Positions 1-8,151 of a stretch of DNA of 64,000 bases are shown one piece after another. The notes below the pieces were generated by a model. The model worked only from the letters and a program-made list of their open reading frames with translations. It ran no database searches and had not been told where the DNA came from. The DNA lies in contig NZ_BAAAXG010000012.1 in assembly GCF_039535475.1 (NCBI RefSeq), forward strand, positions 310,001 to 374,000, read 5' to 3'. The first letter of the stretch is position 1. Every line of letters starts with the position of its first letter. A program made the translations under genes and the position numbers. This DNA comes from Streptomyces showdoensis (GTDB lineage: Bacteria > Actinomycetota > Actinomycetes > Streptomycetales > Streptomycetaceae).

Positions 1-67
1 GAGTCGTACCCGGAACGGTCCTCCGGACGTACGAGACCGGGCCCCGGCGGCGCCGAGGATGGAACAC

Positions 68-532
68 ATGAACCGCACCGCCCTCGCCCTCGCCGCCGCC
101 GGCACCTTCGCCGCCCTCGCCTTCACCGGAGCCGTCGCCGCTCCCGCCGTCTCCGACTGGTGGGACGGCCGCCACGACGAGTACGCGTCGTACGCGACCG
201 GCTCCGCCGCCAAGGCCGACCGGGCCTCGGTGCCGCGCTGGCTCCCGGACGCCGCCGCCTCCGTCGAGTACGGCATGAAGACCACCGGCGGCGACCGCGC
301 CCTGAAGGCCGGCCTCCCGTCGGCCGAGCTGCCCGCCGGGTGCACGCCCCTCCCGTCCGACGCCTCCCGCCCGGCCCCGGTCCTCACCCCCGACTGGTTC
401 CCCGAGGACGCGAAGGAGAAGGCCACCGCACGCTGCGGCCTCTACTACGCGTACACGGACGGCCACACCCTGTACGCCTGGCAGGACAACCAGGACTGGA
501 TCAAGGACAACAAGGCGGGTTCACCCCACTGA
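68..532 (+). CDS. small secreted protein of unknown function
   Basis: A protein of about 154 residues with a clear Sec signal peptide: basic start (MNR), an alanine/leucine-rich core, then an Ala-rich cleavage zone near residue 25. I chose the second ATG (68) because the GAGG at 54-57 spaces well to it and abuts the ATG at 59. The mature part carries two cysteines that could form a disulfide and is rich in Trp, Tyr and Asp. I recognise no family. It stands alone upstream of the tRNA-Leu gene, so context gives no function. Confidence 0.75.
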   Translation: MNRTALALAAAGTFAALAFTGAVAAPAVSDWWDGRHDEYASYATGSAAKADRASVPRWLPDAAASVEYGMKTTGGDRALKAGLPSAELPAGCTPLPSDASRPAPVLTPDWFPEDAKEKATARCGLYYAYTDGHTLYAWQDNQDWIKDNKAGSPH

Positions 533-621
533 CCACGGAAAACGCTGGTGAAAGGCACCTCGAACCCCTGGTAGAGTTATCCATGTCGCCGCGGGGAACA
601 CCCCGGAGCGGCAGACACCCG

Positions 622-709
622 GTCCGGGTGGCGGAATGGCAGACGCGCTAGCTTGAGGTGCTAGTGCCCTTTATCGGGCGTGGGGGTTCAAGTCCCCCCT
701 CGGACACCA
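622..709 (+). tRNA. tRNA-Leu(GAG)
   Basis: An 88-nt cloverleaf with encoded CCA. The acceptor stem 622-628 pairs with 699-705 (one G-U pair), discriminator A706, CCA 707-709. The anticodon stem CTAGC/GCTAG (648-652/660-664) encloses a TTGAGGT loop with anticodon GAG at 655-657, reading CUC and CUU. The T arm is GGGGG-TTCAAGT-CCCCC (682-698). The long variable arm between 665 and 681 is typical of leucine tRNAs. Confidence 0.97.
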
Positions 710-714
710 GACGG

Positions 715-742
715 AAAGACCCCAGCGAGAGCTGGGGTCTTT
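715..742. terminator. bidirectional intrinsic terminator
   Basis: Perfect 12-bp stem (AAAGACCCCAGC / GCTGGGGTCTTT) with a GAGA loop, flanked by A and T tracts on the two strands. It ends the tRNA-Leu transcript and the leftward methyltransferase gene. Confidence 0.9.
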
Positions 743-750
743 CCGCGTTT

Positions 751-1467
751 CTACCCCTCGGCCTTGCGCGCCACGACCAGCCGGCAGTTGGGGCTGCCGT
801 CCTCCCGCACGCCCAGGGAGGGCAGCGGCAGCAGCTCCACCCGGAATCCGGCCGCCTCCAGGCGGCGGCGGACGTCCGCGAGGCGGAAGGTGCGGTAGTA
901 CATGACGAACGGGGGCCGCCACAGCGCGTTGCGGACCCGCATCACCGCGTCGAAGCCCCACAGCGTCCAGTAGGGGGCGGAGCCGACGCGGGGCGGGGCG
1001 GGCAGCGGGAAGGCGAGGGTGCCGCCGGGGCGCAGGGCCGCGTGGACGCCGCGGAAGAGGGTCTCCTGCTCGGCGGGGAGGAAGTGGCCGAAGGCGCCGA
1101 AGCTGACCGCGAGGTCGAAGACCGGGGCGAAGGGGAGGTCGAGCGCGTCGGCCCGGACGAGGGTCGCCTCCGGGTGCGCCGTACGGGCCCCGGCGAGCAT
1201 GCCGGCGCTGAAGTCGACGCCGGTGACGGGCCCCGCGCACACCGAGCGCAGGACCGAGAGCCCCGCGCCCGTGCCGCAGCAGACGTCCAGGCCGGTGTCG
1301 AAGGGGCCGAGCGGCTCCAGGGCGTCGGCGACCGCGCCCAGCAGGCGGTCCGGGGTGCGGAACGGGGTCGCGTCGAACGTGGCGGCGAGCAGGTCGTAGC
1401 CGTGCTCGACCGACGAGAGGGCCTGCACGGTCAGCTCGCGGAGGGTGGGGCCCTCGGGGGAGAACAT
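751..1467 (-). CDS. class I SAM-dependent methyltransferase
   Basis: A 238-residue cytosolic methyltransferase. Residues 60-67 (LDVCCGTG) are the glycine-rich SAM-binding motif I. The acidic end of strand 2 (VTGVDFS) and the following RADALDLPF stretch fit motifs II/III of the UbiE/Methyltransf_11 group. The substrate cannot be told from sequence. The gene is monocistronic and faces the tRNA-Leu gene across a shared terminator. A TAGGGT -10 box lies six bases before the ATG with no Shine-Dalgarno, so the message is probably leaderless, which also fixes the start. Confidence 0.88.
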   Translation of the reverse strand: MFSPEGPTLRELTVQALSSVEHGYDLLAATFDATPFRTPDRLLGAVADALEPLGPFDTGLDVCCGTGAGLSVLRSVCAGPVTGVDFSAGMLAGARTAHPEATLVRADALDLPFAPVFDLAVSFGAFGHFLPAEQETLFRGVHAALRPGGTLAFPLPAPPRVGSAPYWTLWGFDAVMRVRNALWRPPFVMYYRTFRLADVRRRLEAAGFRVELLPLPSLGVREDGSPNCRLVVARKAEG

Positions 1468-1473
1468 GCCCCG

Positions 1474-1479
1474 ACCCTA
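1474..1479 (-). promoter_or_regulatory. -10 box, leaderless promoter of the methyltransferase
   Basis: TAGGGT on the minus strand, six bases before the ATG at 1467. No clear -35. Confidence 0.6.
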
Positions 1480-1497
1480 CGGTCTACCGCCCGGCGG

Positions 1498-1926
1498 TCA
1501 CAGGGTGCTGCGCACCTGCGGCGGCACGCTCCAGGCCGGGGCGATCCCGGTCAGCTGGCAGATGAGCAGGTAGAGCGGGATGGGCGGGGTGTACGGGGAG
1601 CCGCCGTCCGGGTGGTGGATCAGCCGAGGGCGGCGGTCGGGGACGACGGCGCCCGGGGCGTAGCAGGAGGGCAGCGGCCAGGTCAGGTCGAGGTCGGAGC
1701 CGGCCGGGACCAGCCACCACCACCAGTCGCCGTCCGCGTACACACAGCCCTTGGCGGGGAGCCGGGACAGGATGCGGAAGCCGTAGCGGGCGGGGACGCC
1801 GACGGCGTCGCAGCCGAGGGTGGCGGGGAGGTCGGCGGGGAGGCGGAGGCGGGTCACGCCGACGGGGTTGCGGCGGGGGTAGTTCTCGGGGCTCTTGCGG
1901 GCGCGCGGGACGAGCAGCGTCGCCAT
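1498..1926 (-). CDS. unknown protein, partner of the HATPase gene
   Basis: A 142-residue soluble protein with no signal peptide or membrane segment. Features are a WWWW tryptophan cluster near residue 70, several prolines and a central DGDWWWWLVPAGSDL stretch. I recognise no named domain. The ATG at 1926 is preferred because it follows the stop of the HATPase gene by only five bases, implying co-transcription and probable translational coupling. Partners of this kind often accompany Streptomyces anti-sigma-like ATPases, but its own role is not evident. Confidence 0.75.
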   Translation of the reverse strand: MATLLVPRARKSPENYPRRNPVGVTRLRLPADLPATLGCDAVGVPARYGFRILSRLPAKGCVYADGDWWWWLVPAGSDLDLTWPLPSCYAPGAVVPDRRPRLIHHPDGGSPYTPPIPLYLLICQLTGIAPAWSVPPQVRSTL

Positions 1927-1931
1927 GGACC

Positions 1932-2375
1932 TCAGCACGGCTCCGCCATGCCGTGCGCGAGCTCCGCCCAGACGACCTGCGCCGTGCCGTGTCCGGTGCG
2001 GTCGGCGCCCCAGGCCGCGCAGAGCGCGTCGACGAGGATGAGGCCGCGGCCCCGCTCGTCCTCGCCGCACTCGCGTATGCAGGGTCCGGCGGGGCCGCCC
2101 TCGTCGCGGACGGCTATCCGCAGCCGCTCCTCGCCCTCGCGGAGCTCGCAGACGACGCGGGCGCTCGCGGTGTGGACGACGGCGTTGGTGACGAGCTCGG
2201 AGACGACGAGCAGGACGGTGTCGCGTATCTCCGGGTCACAGCCCCACAGGACGAGGCGTTCCTCGGCGAGGCGGCGGGCGCGGGCGACGGACTCGGTGCG
2301 CGCGGGCAGTTCGAAGGCGAACCTGCGGACGTCGGAGTGGGGGCGTGGGCGCTGGGTCATGACGCGAGGGCTCAT
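1932..2375 (-). CDS. HATPase_c (anti-sigma-factor-like) ATP-binding protein
   Basis: A 147-residue GHKL-fold ATP-binding protein of the RsbW/SpoIIAB-like group that is very abundant in Streptomyces. It keeps the N-box (ELVTNAVVHT), a G1-type box (AVRDEGG) and a G2-type box (RGRGLILVDAL), so it should bind ATP and may phosphorylate or sequester a partner. The start at 2375 has a weak AGGT seven bases upstream; 2360 is the alternative. It is divergent from the helix-turn-helix/DUF397 pair at 2615-3718, the layout of whiJ/abaA-type modules of S. coelicolor. It probably acts with that pair. Confidence 0.85.
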   Translation of the reverse strand: MSPRVMTQRPRPHSDVRRFAFELPARTESVARARRLAEERLVLWGCDPEIRDTVLLVVSELVTNAVVHTASARVVCELREGEERLRIAVRDEGGPAGPCIRECGEDERGRGLILVDALCAAWGADRTGHGTAQVVWAELAHGMAEPC

Positions 2376-2440
2376 GAGACCTGAGGAGTGCGCGTTACCA
2401 GAAGCCACGACCGGATCCTCACAACTGTGGGCAGGATGCC

Positions 2441-2550
2441 GTACGCACTCCTCCGCGGCGGCGCACGGCGGCAGTGCGTACTGGTACACCGGAATACTGT
2501 GCTCCTGAGTCGGACACTTGGCAAGTGGCACTCTGAAAATTGCAGAGTGC
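2441..2550. promoter_or_regulatory. cluster of three inverted repeats in the divergent whiJ-like promoter region
   Basis: Three perfect dyads lie between the divergent starts: GTACGCACT/AGTGCGTAC (2441-2449/2473-2481), CACTTG-G-CAAGTG (2515-2527), and GCACTCTG/CAGAGTGC (2528-2535/2543-2550, seven-base AT-rich centre). The last two abut. They are the best operator candidates for the adjacent regulator. Confidence 0.6.
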
Positions 2551-2614
2551 TGTGTTCTCTCTGGCGGTGTTCGTGGCACACTCGTCCAAACAGCGCGTCG
2601 GGGAGGTCTTGAGA

Positions 2615-3481
2615 GTGAGCGAGCCGCGGTCCGCCCCCACGGTGGGACAGGTCGTACTCGGCAAGCGTCTGCAGGATCTGCGGGAGCGGGCCGGCCTCAA
2701 GCGGGAAGAGGCCGCCAAGATCCTCCGGGTGGCCCCGGCCACGATCCGGCGCATGGAGACGGCCGAGGTCGCGCTGAAGATCCCGTACGTCCAGCTCCTG
2801 CTGAAGGCGTACGGCATCAAGGACTCCGAGGCGGAGGGCTTCGTCGCCCTCGCGGAGGAGGCCAACCTCCCCGGCTGGTGGCAGCGGTTCCACGACGTGC
2901 TGCCCGGCTGGTTCTCCATGTACGTCAGCCTGGAGGGGGCCGCGAGCCTCATCCGTGCCTACGAGCCCCAGTTCGTCCCCGGTCTGCTGCAGACCGAGGA
3001 CTACGCCCGTGCCATTCTGCGCAGCGGGGCGGTCGGCGGCAGCAACGACGCCGAGGAGATCGACCGCCATGTAGCCCTCCGCATGGAGCGCCAGTCCCTG
3101 CTCACCAGGGAGGACGCGCCCAAGTTCTGGGTGATCATGGACGAGACGGTCTTCCGCCGACCGGTCGGCAACGGGCCCGAAGTGATGCGCGACCAGCTCG
3201 ACCGGCTGCTCGAAGCGTCCGAGCTGCCGAACGTCACCCTGCAGATCGCGGAGTTCGGCTCCGGCCATCACCCCGGCACCTACGGGCCGTTCGTCCTCTT
3301 CCGCTTCGCCATGCCCGAACTCCCGGACATGGTCTACAGCGAGTACCTGACCGGCGCGGTCTACCTCGACGCGCGTCCCGAGGTGGCCTCCCACCTCGAG
3401 GTCATGGACCGCATGGCGGCTCAGGCCGCGACTGCACAACGCACGAAGGAGGTTCTGCGGAACCTCCGCAAGGAGCTGTGA
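2615..3481 (+). CDS. XRE-type helix-turn-helix regulator with DUF5753 domain (whiJ-like)
   Basis: About 288 residues. An N-terminal Xre/lambda-repressor helix-turn-helix (LGKRLQDLRERAGLKREEAA... APATIRRMETAE) is followed by the long DUF5753 region that starts with the characteristic PGWF...YEPQFVPGLLQTEDYARA signature. The GTG at 2615 is chosen because GGGAGG sits eight bases upstream; an upstream ATG at 2540 has no ribosome site and would translate the operator. It is a member of the large Streptomyces family that includes WhiJ. The DUF397 gene begins on the base after its stop. It likely binds the dyads at 2441-2550 and is modulated by its small partners. Confidence 0.9.
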   Translation: MSEPRSAPTVGQVVLGKRLQDLRERAGLKREEAAKILRVAPATIRRMETAEVALKIPYVQLLLKAYGIKDSEAEGFVALAEEANLPGWWQRFHDVLPGWFSMYVSLEGAASLIRAYEPQFVPGLLQTEDYARAILRSGAVGGSNDAEEIDRHVALRMERQSLLTREDAPKFWVIMDETVFRRPVGNGPEVMRDQLDRLLEASELPNVTLQIAEFGSGHHPGTYGPFVLFRFAMPELPDMVYSEYLTGAVYLDARPEVASHLEVMDRMAAQAATAQRTKEVLRNLRKEL

Positions 3482-3718
3482 ATGGATCGCATATACAACG
3501 GCATGCCCGCCGCTGAGCTCGGTGCCGAGGGATGGCACAAGCCGTGGAGCGGCGGGAACGGGGGCAACTGCGTCGAGGCCATGAAGCTGGCCGACGGCAG
3601 AGTCGCCGTGCGACAGTCCGCAGACCCTGAAGGACCCGCGCTCATCTACACCCACGGGGAGATCGCCGCATTCATCCAGGGGGCCAAATCAGGTCAGGCT
3701 GACTTTCTGCTCACCTGA
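3482..3718 (+). CDS. DUF397 small protein (partner of the XRE regulator)
   Basis: 78 residues. It has the DUF397 hallmarks: an early W-KP-W-S segment, GNCVEAMKLADGRVAVRQSADPEGPALIYT, and a short helix ending in F. The ATG directly abuts the TGA of the regulator gene and uses the AAGGAG inside that gene's last codons, so translation is coupled. In whiJ-type modules the DUF397 protein is thought to counteract its cognate regulator; that role here is inferred from the family and context. Confidence 0.9.
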   Translation: MDRIYNGMPAAELGAEGWHKPWSGGNGGNCVEAMKLADGRVAVRQSADPEGPALIYTHGEIAAFIQGAKSGQADFLLT

Positions 3719-3792
3719 CCCCTTCCGTCCCACCCCGCACGTCGCGTAACTCTTGCAGTAAGCACCACTGTTGGACCCGCCGAGGAGAGCCG

Positions 3793-4599
3793 ATGACCCA
3801 GGACCCCAGATCCGTGAGGATCGACACCAGCAAGCCGCACCCCGCGCGGATGTACGACTGGTTCCTGGGCGGCAAGGACAACTACCCCGTCGACGAGGAG
3901 ATGGCCCGCCAGCTCCTCACCGTCGACGCCCGGGGCCGGGACATGGCCCGCGTCAACCGGGCCTTCATGCACCGCGCCATCCGCTGGCTCAGCGCCCACG
4001 GCGTACGCCAGTACCTGGACGTCGGCACCGGGATCCCGACCGAGCCCAACCTGCACCAGATCGCGCAGGGGGCCGCGCCGGAATCCCGGATCGTCTACTG
4101 CGACAACGACCCGATCGTGCTCGCGCACGCGGCCGCGCTGCTGCGCTCGACCCCCGAAGGGGCCACCGAGTACATCCAGGCGGACGCCCGCGACCCCGAA
4201 CTGATCCTCGAAAGGGCCGGAAAGGTCCTTGACTTCGACCAGCCCATCGCCCTGTCGATGCTCGCCCTGCTGCACTTCGTCGGGGACGAGGACGGCGCGT
4301 ACGAGCTGGTCGGCAAGCTGGTCGAGAAGCTGGCCCCGGGCAGCTACCTCGTCCTCTCGCACGTCACCGGGGACTTCGACCCCGAGGGCGCGGCGAAGGC
4401 CGCCGCCATGTACCGGGCGCGCGGTCTGACCCTGCGGCCGCGCTCCCGCGACGAGCTGGCCGCCTTCTTCGACGGCCTCGACCTGGTCGAGCCGGGCGTC
4501 TCGCTCACCGCCGAGTGGCACCCGGAGCTGGGCGAGCCGGTCCCGGTACCGGGCGACGAGCCCATCCCCGGCTGGGCCGCCGTCGGCCGCAAGCGCTGA
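3793..4599 (+). CDS. DUF574-type SAM-dependent methyltransferase
   Basis: 268 residues of the actinobacterial Methyltransf_19 (DUF574) family. The N-terminal signature ARMYDWFLGGKDNY (18-31) is diagnostic. The SAM-binding glycine motif is YLDVGTGIPT (74-83), followed by the acidic VYCDNDP. GAGGAG lies seven bases before the ATG. Substrates of the family are unknown, although such genes often sit beside whiJ-like modules as here. The protein is cytosolic, with no membrane segments. A strong terminator follows its stop. Confidence 0.9.
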   Translation: MTQDPRSVRIDTSKPHPARMYDWFLGGKDNYPVDEEMARQLLTVDARGRDMARVNRAFMHRAIRWLSAHGVRQYLDVGTGIPTEPNLHQIAQGAAPESRIVYCDNDPIVLAHAAALLRSTPEGATEYIQADARDPELILERAGKVLDFDQPIALSMLALLHFVGDEDGAYELVGKLVEKLAPGSYLVLSHVTGDFDPEGAAKAAAMYRARGLTLRPRSRDELAAFFDGLDLVEPGVSLTAEWHPELGEPVPVPGDEPIPGWAAVGRKR

Positions 4600-4615
4600 C
4601 CGACCCGCAGGACGC

Positions 4616-4649
4616 CCGAAGGCCCGCCGGCACCCCGGCGGGCCTTCGG
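4616..4649. terminator. bidirectional intrinsic terminator
   Basis: A 15-bp perfect stem (arms 4616-4630 and 4635-4649, core CGAAGGCCCGCCGG) with a CACC loop. It lies between the convergent methyltransferase and M64 peptidase genes. Confidence 0.88.
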
Positions 4650-4708
4650 CGTGTGCCCTGGGCCGTGTCCGGAAAGTCCCGCCCCGGCTCGCCTGCGGGC
4701 AGACGGCG

Positions 4709-6637
4709 CTACGTTCCGGACACGACCTGGCGCTTCTCCAGCGTCACCAGGAAGCTCCGCGCCGGGCCGACGTTCCCCGCCGCGTCGACCGTGCGGTACT
4801 CCACCGTGTGCGTGCCGTAGTCCGGCGTGGCGTCGTCCCACGGCACCACCCGGCTGCGGCCCAGCTTGCCGTAGACGAGGTCGTCGATCACCGTGCCCGA
4901 GGGGGAGAAGCGGAACGGCGCCCTCGCGTCCGTCGGCCAGCCGTAGTACGTGTACCAGCCGTCGCCGTCCACCCGGAACTGGCTCACGACCGCCCCGTCC
5001 CGGTCGTCCCGCGCGGTCAGCCGCATCGTGAACTCGGCGTCGTAGACGTACTCGACGGGCCGGCCCGGCCGGTGCACCGTGCGCAGCGGCGGCGACAGCT
5101 CGTACCCGACGGAGGCGGCGACCGCGTCCACCGTCCAGCTCAGCTCCTCGTCCGTGCCCGGGATCCGGGCCGTCACGGTGTGCGTGCCGGGGGCCAGCCG
5201 CAGCGCGCCCAGGTCGAGATCGCGGTCGTTGCCCGGGTTCGGCACCGTCCGCCCGTCGAGCGTCCACCGCACGGCCGGGATCCGGCGCGCCGGATGCGTG
5301 GTGTCCGCGTACACCACGGACCGCGCGCCCACGGGGGCGCCCGTCGCCGTGTGCCCGGTGAAGGCGGCGCGGGTGGTGTCCCTCGGGGTGCGCAGCGCCG
5401 GGTCCACGGTCCAGCCCACCGTCCGGGTCAGGGCCGCCGAGGCGCGCACCGCGGGGTCGCGGACGAACGGGGTCGGGTCCGTGACCGTCGCCGTCAGCGC
5501 GTACGTGCGTCCCGGTGCCAGGTCCAGGGCGCGCAGGTCGAGCGTGCGGGCGCCCCCGGTCCGCAGCGGGCGCCCGTCGAGCCGCCACTCGACGGAGAGT
5601 TCACCGCCCACCGGGTGCAGCGTGTCCACCCACAGGGTGCGGTCGGCCCCGACCGGCGCCGCGTTCGGGGCGTGGTCCTGCACGAGGTCCACCTTCGCCG
5701 CGATCGCCCGGACCATCACCTCGCGCTCCACCTGGTCGAAGGCGTAGCCGAGGGTCTTCATCATCGAGTGACGGCTCGGCCGCCAGACGCCCCGGGTGCT
5801 GTAGAGGCCGCCCTCGTGGCGGCCGATGACCCCGCCCGACTCGCTCTCCTCGCCCAGCCAGCGCCACCACTTGGCACGCCGGTCCCGCATCTCCCGCTCC
5901 GTCAGCAGCGTGTGGTGCGCCGACGACGGCTCGGCACCCGTGTACGCCCCGCCCGGCACGCCGCGCCCGTAGTAGTCGTACTCGTCCTGGAGTCCGCCGA
6001 GCGAGTGCCCTATCTCGTGCGGGGTGATGAGCGCCGACAGCGCGTTGCCGCCGGACGCGGTGGCGTAACTCCCGCCCGCGCCGCCGTAGGTGGAGCTGTT
6101 CGCCAGCGCCACGATCTGCCGGTTGGCGCGGCTCGTCCCCGCGACGAGGTCGGCGAACCCGGCCGCCTTCGCGCTGTCGACGGTGAGCAGCCGCTGCACG
6201 CTGCCGGGGTTGCAGCCGCCCCAGAAGCCCATGTCGAGCGCGGTGTCGCGGACCGGCGCGTCGAGCCCCGGATCGCAGTCCACGCCCGAGTCCTTCGACG
6301 GCACCTCCACCGCCCACACGTTGATGTACGAGCGGTACGAGGCGAAGGGCTCGATGCTCCACAGCGTGCTCAGGTGCCGCTCCAGGTCCGCCCGGAACTT
6401 CGGCAGCTCGGCGGCCGTGTACCCGTCGCCCATCACCACGAGGTTGAAGCGCTTGTCGGCGGGCCCGGTGGTCTGCACCGGCACGACCGCCGCCCCGCCG
6501 GCCTCCGCGGCCTGCGCGGCGGCCGGGCTGCCGCCGCCGGCCACGGACCCGGTACCCACCAGGCCCGCGGCCAGCAGACAGCCCGCGGCGAGCCGGGCCA
6601 CTCCTCTTCGAACACCCCTGCGTCGCTGTGAAGTCAT
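4709..6637 (-). CDS. secreted M64-family (IgA peptidase-like) zinc metallopeptidase
   Basis: 642 residues with a Sec signal peptide (MTSQRRRGVRRGVARL, then hydrophobic core). Residues 62-330 form a peptidase M64 domain. The zinc site is HEIGHSLGGLQDEY at about 207-220, with the two histidines, catalytic glutamate and downstream Asp/Glu of the HExxHxxxxxxD-type motif. The rest contains two or three beta-sandwich modules resembling Ig-like repeats (each with a V.WTLDG or VEWRLDG core). M64 members cleave extracellular proteins; the true substrate here is unknown. A TAGGCT -10 lies eight bases before the ATG. Confidence 0.88.
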   Translation of the reverse strand: MTSQRRRGVRRGVARLAAGCLLAAGLVGTGSVAGGGSPAAAQAAEAGGAAVVPVQTTGPADKRFNLVVMGDGYTAAELPKFRADLERHLSTLWSIEPFASYRSYINVWAVEVPSKDSGVDCDPGLDAPVRDTALDMGFWGGCNPGSVQRLLTVDSAKAAGFADLVAGTSRANRQIVALANSSTYGGAGGSYATASGGNALSALITPHEIGHSLGGLQDEYDYYGRGVPGGAYTGAEPSSAHHTLLTEREMRDRRAKWWRWLGEESESGGVIGRHEGGLYSTRGVWRPSRHSMMKTLGYAFDQVEREVMVRAIAAKVDLVQDHAPNAAPVGADRTLWVDTLHPVGGELSVEWRLDGRPLRTGGARTLDLRALDLAPGRTYALTATVTDPTPFVRDPAVRASAALTRTVGWTVDPALRTPRDTTRAAFTGHTATGAPVGARSVVYADTTHPARRIPAVRWTLDGRTVPNPGNDRDLDLGALRLAPGTHTVTARIPGTDEELSWTVDAVAASVGYELSPPLRTVHRPGRPVEYVYDAEFTMRLTARDDRDGAVVSQFRVDGDGWYTYYGWPTDARAPFRFSPSGTVIDDLVYGKLGRSRVVPWDDATPDYGTHTVEYRTVDAAGNVGPARSFLVTLEKRQVVSGT

Positions 6638-6645
6638 GGGGCGCG

Positions 6646-6651
6646 AGCCTA
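6646..6651 (-). promoter_or_regulatory. -10 box of the M64 peptidase gene
   Basis: TAGGCT on the minus strand, eight bases before the ATG at 6637. A short-leader or leaderless message is likely. Confidence 0.5.
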
Positions 6652-6695
6652 GGCCGCGCCCCCGACCGCGTAAAGATGTTCGTCGGCCGTCCACC

Positions 6696-8039
6696 TCACC
6701 GACGCAGGTAGGCAAGTCCCGCGTGCTCGGCGGTGTAGCCCTCGACCAGCCGGCGGGCCACCGTCACCGAGTCGACCAGCGGATGCAGCGCGAAGGCCTT
6801 CACCGCCGTCGCCCGGGAACCGCTCTCCGCCGCGGCGAGCACCTCCCGCTCGACCGCCTTCACCGCCGTCACCAGGCCCACCGCGTGGTACGGCAGGGGG
6901 TCCACGGACACCGGATGGGCGCCGGCCGCGTCGACGAAGCAGGGCACCTCGATCACCGCGTCCGCGTCCAGCACCGACAGGGTGTGCCGGTTGCGGACGT
7001 TGAGGATCAGGGTGGCCCGCTCGTTGCGGGCGATGGCCCGCATCAGCGCGAGCGCCACCTTCTCGTAGCCGCCCGACTCCAGGTCCTCCTCGTCCCGGTC
7101 GCCGACCCCGGCCGCCTCCCGGTTGTGCGCCATGTAGGTCGCCTCGCGCTCGGCGAGGGTGCGGTGCCAGGCGGGCAGGGCGGGCGCCTCGGGGCGGCCC
7201 ATCTCGTCGTAGAAGCCGGACTGCTGGTCCAGCAGGTACGCGCCCCGGGTCCGCTCGGCCTCCCGGTAGGCGCGGACCGCCTCCCGGTTGAAGTAGTAGT
7301 AGTGCAGGTACTCGTTGGGGACCGCGCCCAGCGAGCGCAGCCACTCCGTCCCGAAGAGCTTGCCCTCCTCGAAGGAGCCGAGCAGCCGGTCGTCCTCGAA
7401 CAGGCGCGGCAGCAGGTCCTCCCCGCCGACCCGCAGGCCGCGCAGCCAGCCCAGGTGGTTGAGGCCCACGTAGTCGATCCACGCCTCGCCGGGGCGCGCG
7501 CCGAGCACCCGCGCGACCCGGCGGCCCAGGCCCACGGGGGAGTCGCAGATGCCGATCACCCGGTCGCCGAGGATCCGGGACATCGCCTCGGTGACCATGC
7601 CCGCCGGGTTGGTGAAGTTGATGACCCAGGCGTCCGGGGCGAGTTCGGCGACCCGGCGCGCGATGTGCGTGACGACCGGCAGCGTCCGCAGCCCGTACGC
7701 GATGCCGCCGGCGCCCACCGTCTCCTGGCCCAGCACGCCCTCGGCCAGGGCGATCCGTTCGTCGGCGGCCCGGCCCGCGAGGCCGCCCACGCGGATCGCC
7801 GAGAAGACGAAGTCCGCCCCGCGCAGCGCCTCGTCGAGCTCCGTCGTCGCGGTGACCACCGGGGCGTCCGGCACCCCCTCGCCCTGCTCGGCGAGGACCC
7901 GGGCGATCGCCGACAGGCGCCCCGCGTCCAGGTCGTACAGGGTCACGTGGGTGACCCTGCCCTCGGCGTGGTCGCCGAGGAGGGCGCCGTACACGAGCGG
8001 CACCCGGAATCCGCCGCCTCCGAGAATCGTCAGTTTCAT
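6696..8039 (-). CDS. family GH4 6-phospho-beta-glucosidase (NAD/Mn-dependent)
   Basis: 447 residues, the usual GH4 length. The N-terminus MKLTILGGGGFRVP is the Rossmann NAD site. CDSP at 165-168 and NHLGW downstream provide the conserved Cys and His that hold the metal. The NFTNPAGMVTEA stretch is also typical. These enzymes hydrolyse phosphorylated beta-glucosides by an oxidation-elimination mechanism. No PTS gene is nearby, so the true substrate may not be phosphorylated cellobiose; assignment within GH4 is by resemblance. A TAGCGT -10 lies six bases before the ATG and there is no ribosome site, so the gene is probably leaderless. Confidence 0.9.
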   Translation of the reverse strand: MKLTILGGGGFRVPLVYGALLGDHAEGRVTHVTLYDLDAGRLSAIARVLAEQGEGVPDAPVVTATTELDEALRGADFVFSAIRVGGLAGRAADERIALAEGVLGQETVGAGGIAYGLRTLPVVTHIARRVAELAPDAWVINFTNPAGMVTEAMSRILGDRVIGICDSPVGLGRRVARVLGARPGEAWIDYVGLNHLGWLRGLRVGGEDLLPRLFEDDRLLGSFEEGKLFGTEWLRSLGAVPNEYLHYYYFNREAVRAYREAERTRGAYLLDQQSGFYDEMGRPEAPALPAWHRTLAEREATYMAHNREAAGVGDRDEEDLESGGYEKVALALMRAIARNERATLILNVRNRHTLSVLDADAVIEVPCFVDAAGAHPVSVDPLPYHAVGLVTAVKAVEREVLAAAESGSRATAVKAFALHPLVDSVTVARRLVEGYTAEHAGLAYLRR

Positions 8040-8045
8040 GGCCGT

Positions 8046-8051
8046 ACGCTA
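8046..8051 (-). promoter_or_regulatory. -10 box, leaderless promoter of the GH4 gene
   Basis: TAGCGT on the minus strand, six bases before the ATG at 8039. Confidence 0.6.
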
Positions 8052-8151
8052 CTCGGCCGGACGCGGCGGCCACGGGATCCGCCCGCGCCCGTCCGTTTCC
8101 GTGACCAGCCCTTGGACGCCCCCGCCGGCCGGCCCGGGAGCGCCGGCCGGC

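Noticed and set aside
658..2508. A plus-strand open frame of 616 codons over the methyltransferase and HATPase genes
   Set aside because: It runs through the tRNA and the terminator and has shadow-type composition. The minus-strand genes have clear families.
2540..2614. An earlier ATG start for the first whiJ-like regulator
   Set aside because: It lies inside the operator dyad and has no ribosome site; GTG 2615 has GGGAGG eight bases upstream.
4664..4724. An 11-bp inverted repeat (CGTGTCCGGAA / TTCCGGACACG) as a second terminator
   Set aside because: The loop is 39 bases and one arm lies in the M64 coding end; the compact stem at 4616-4649 is the convincing terminator.
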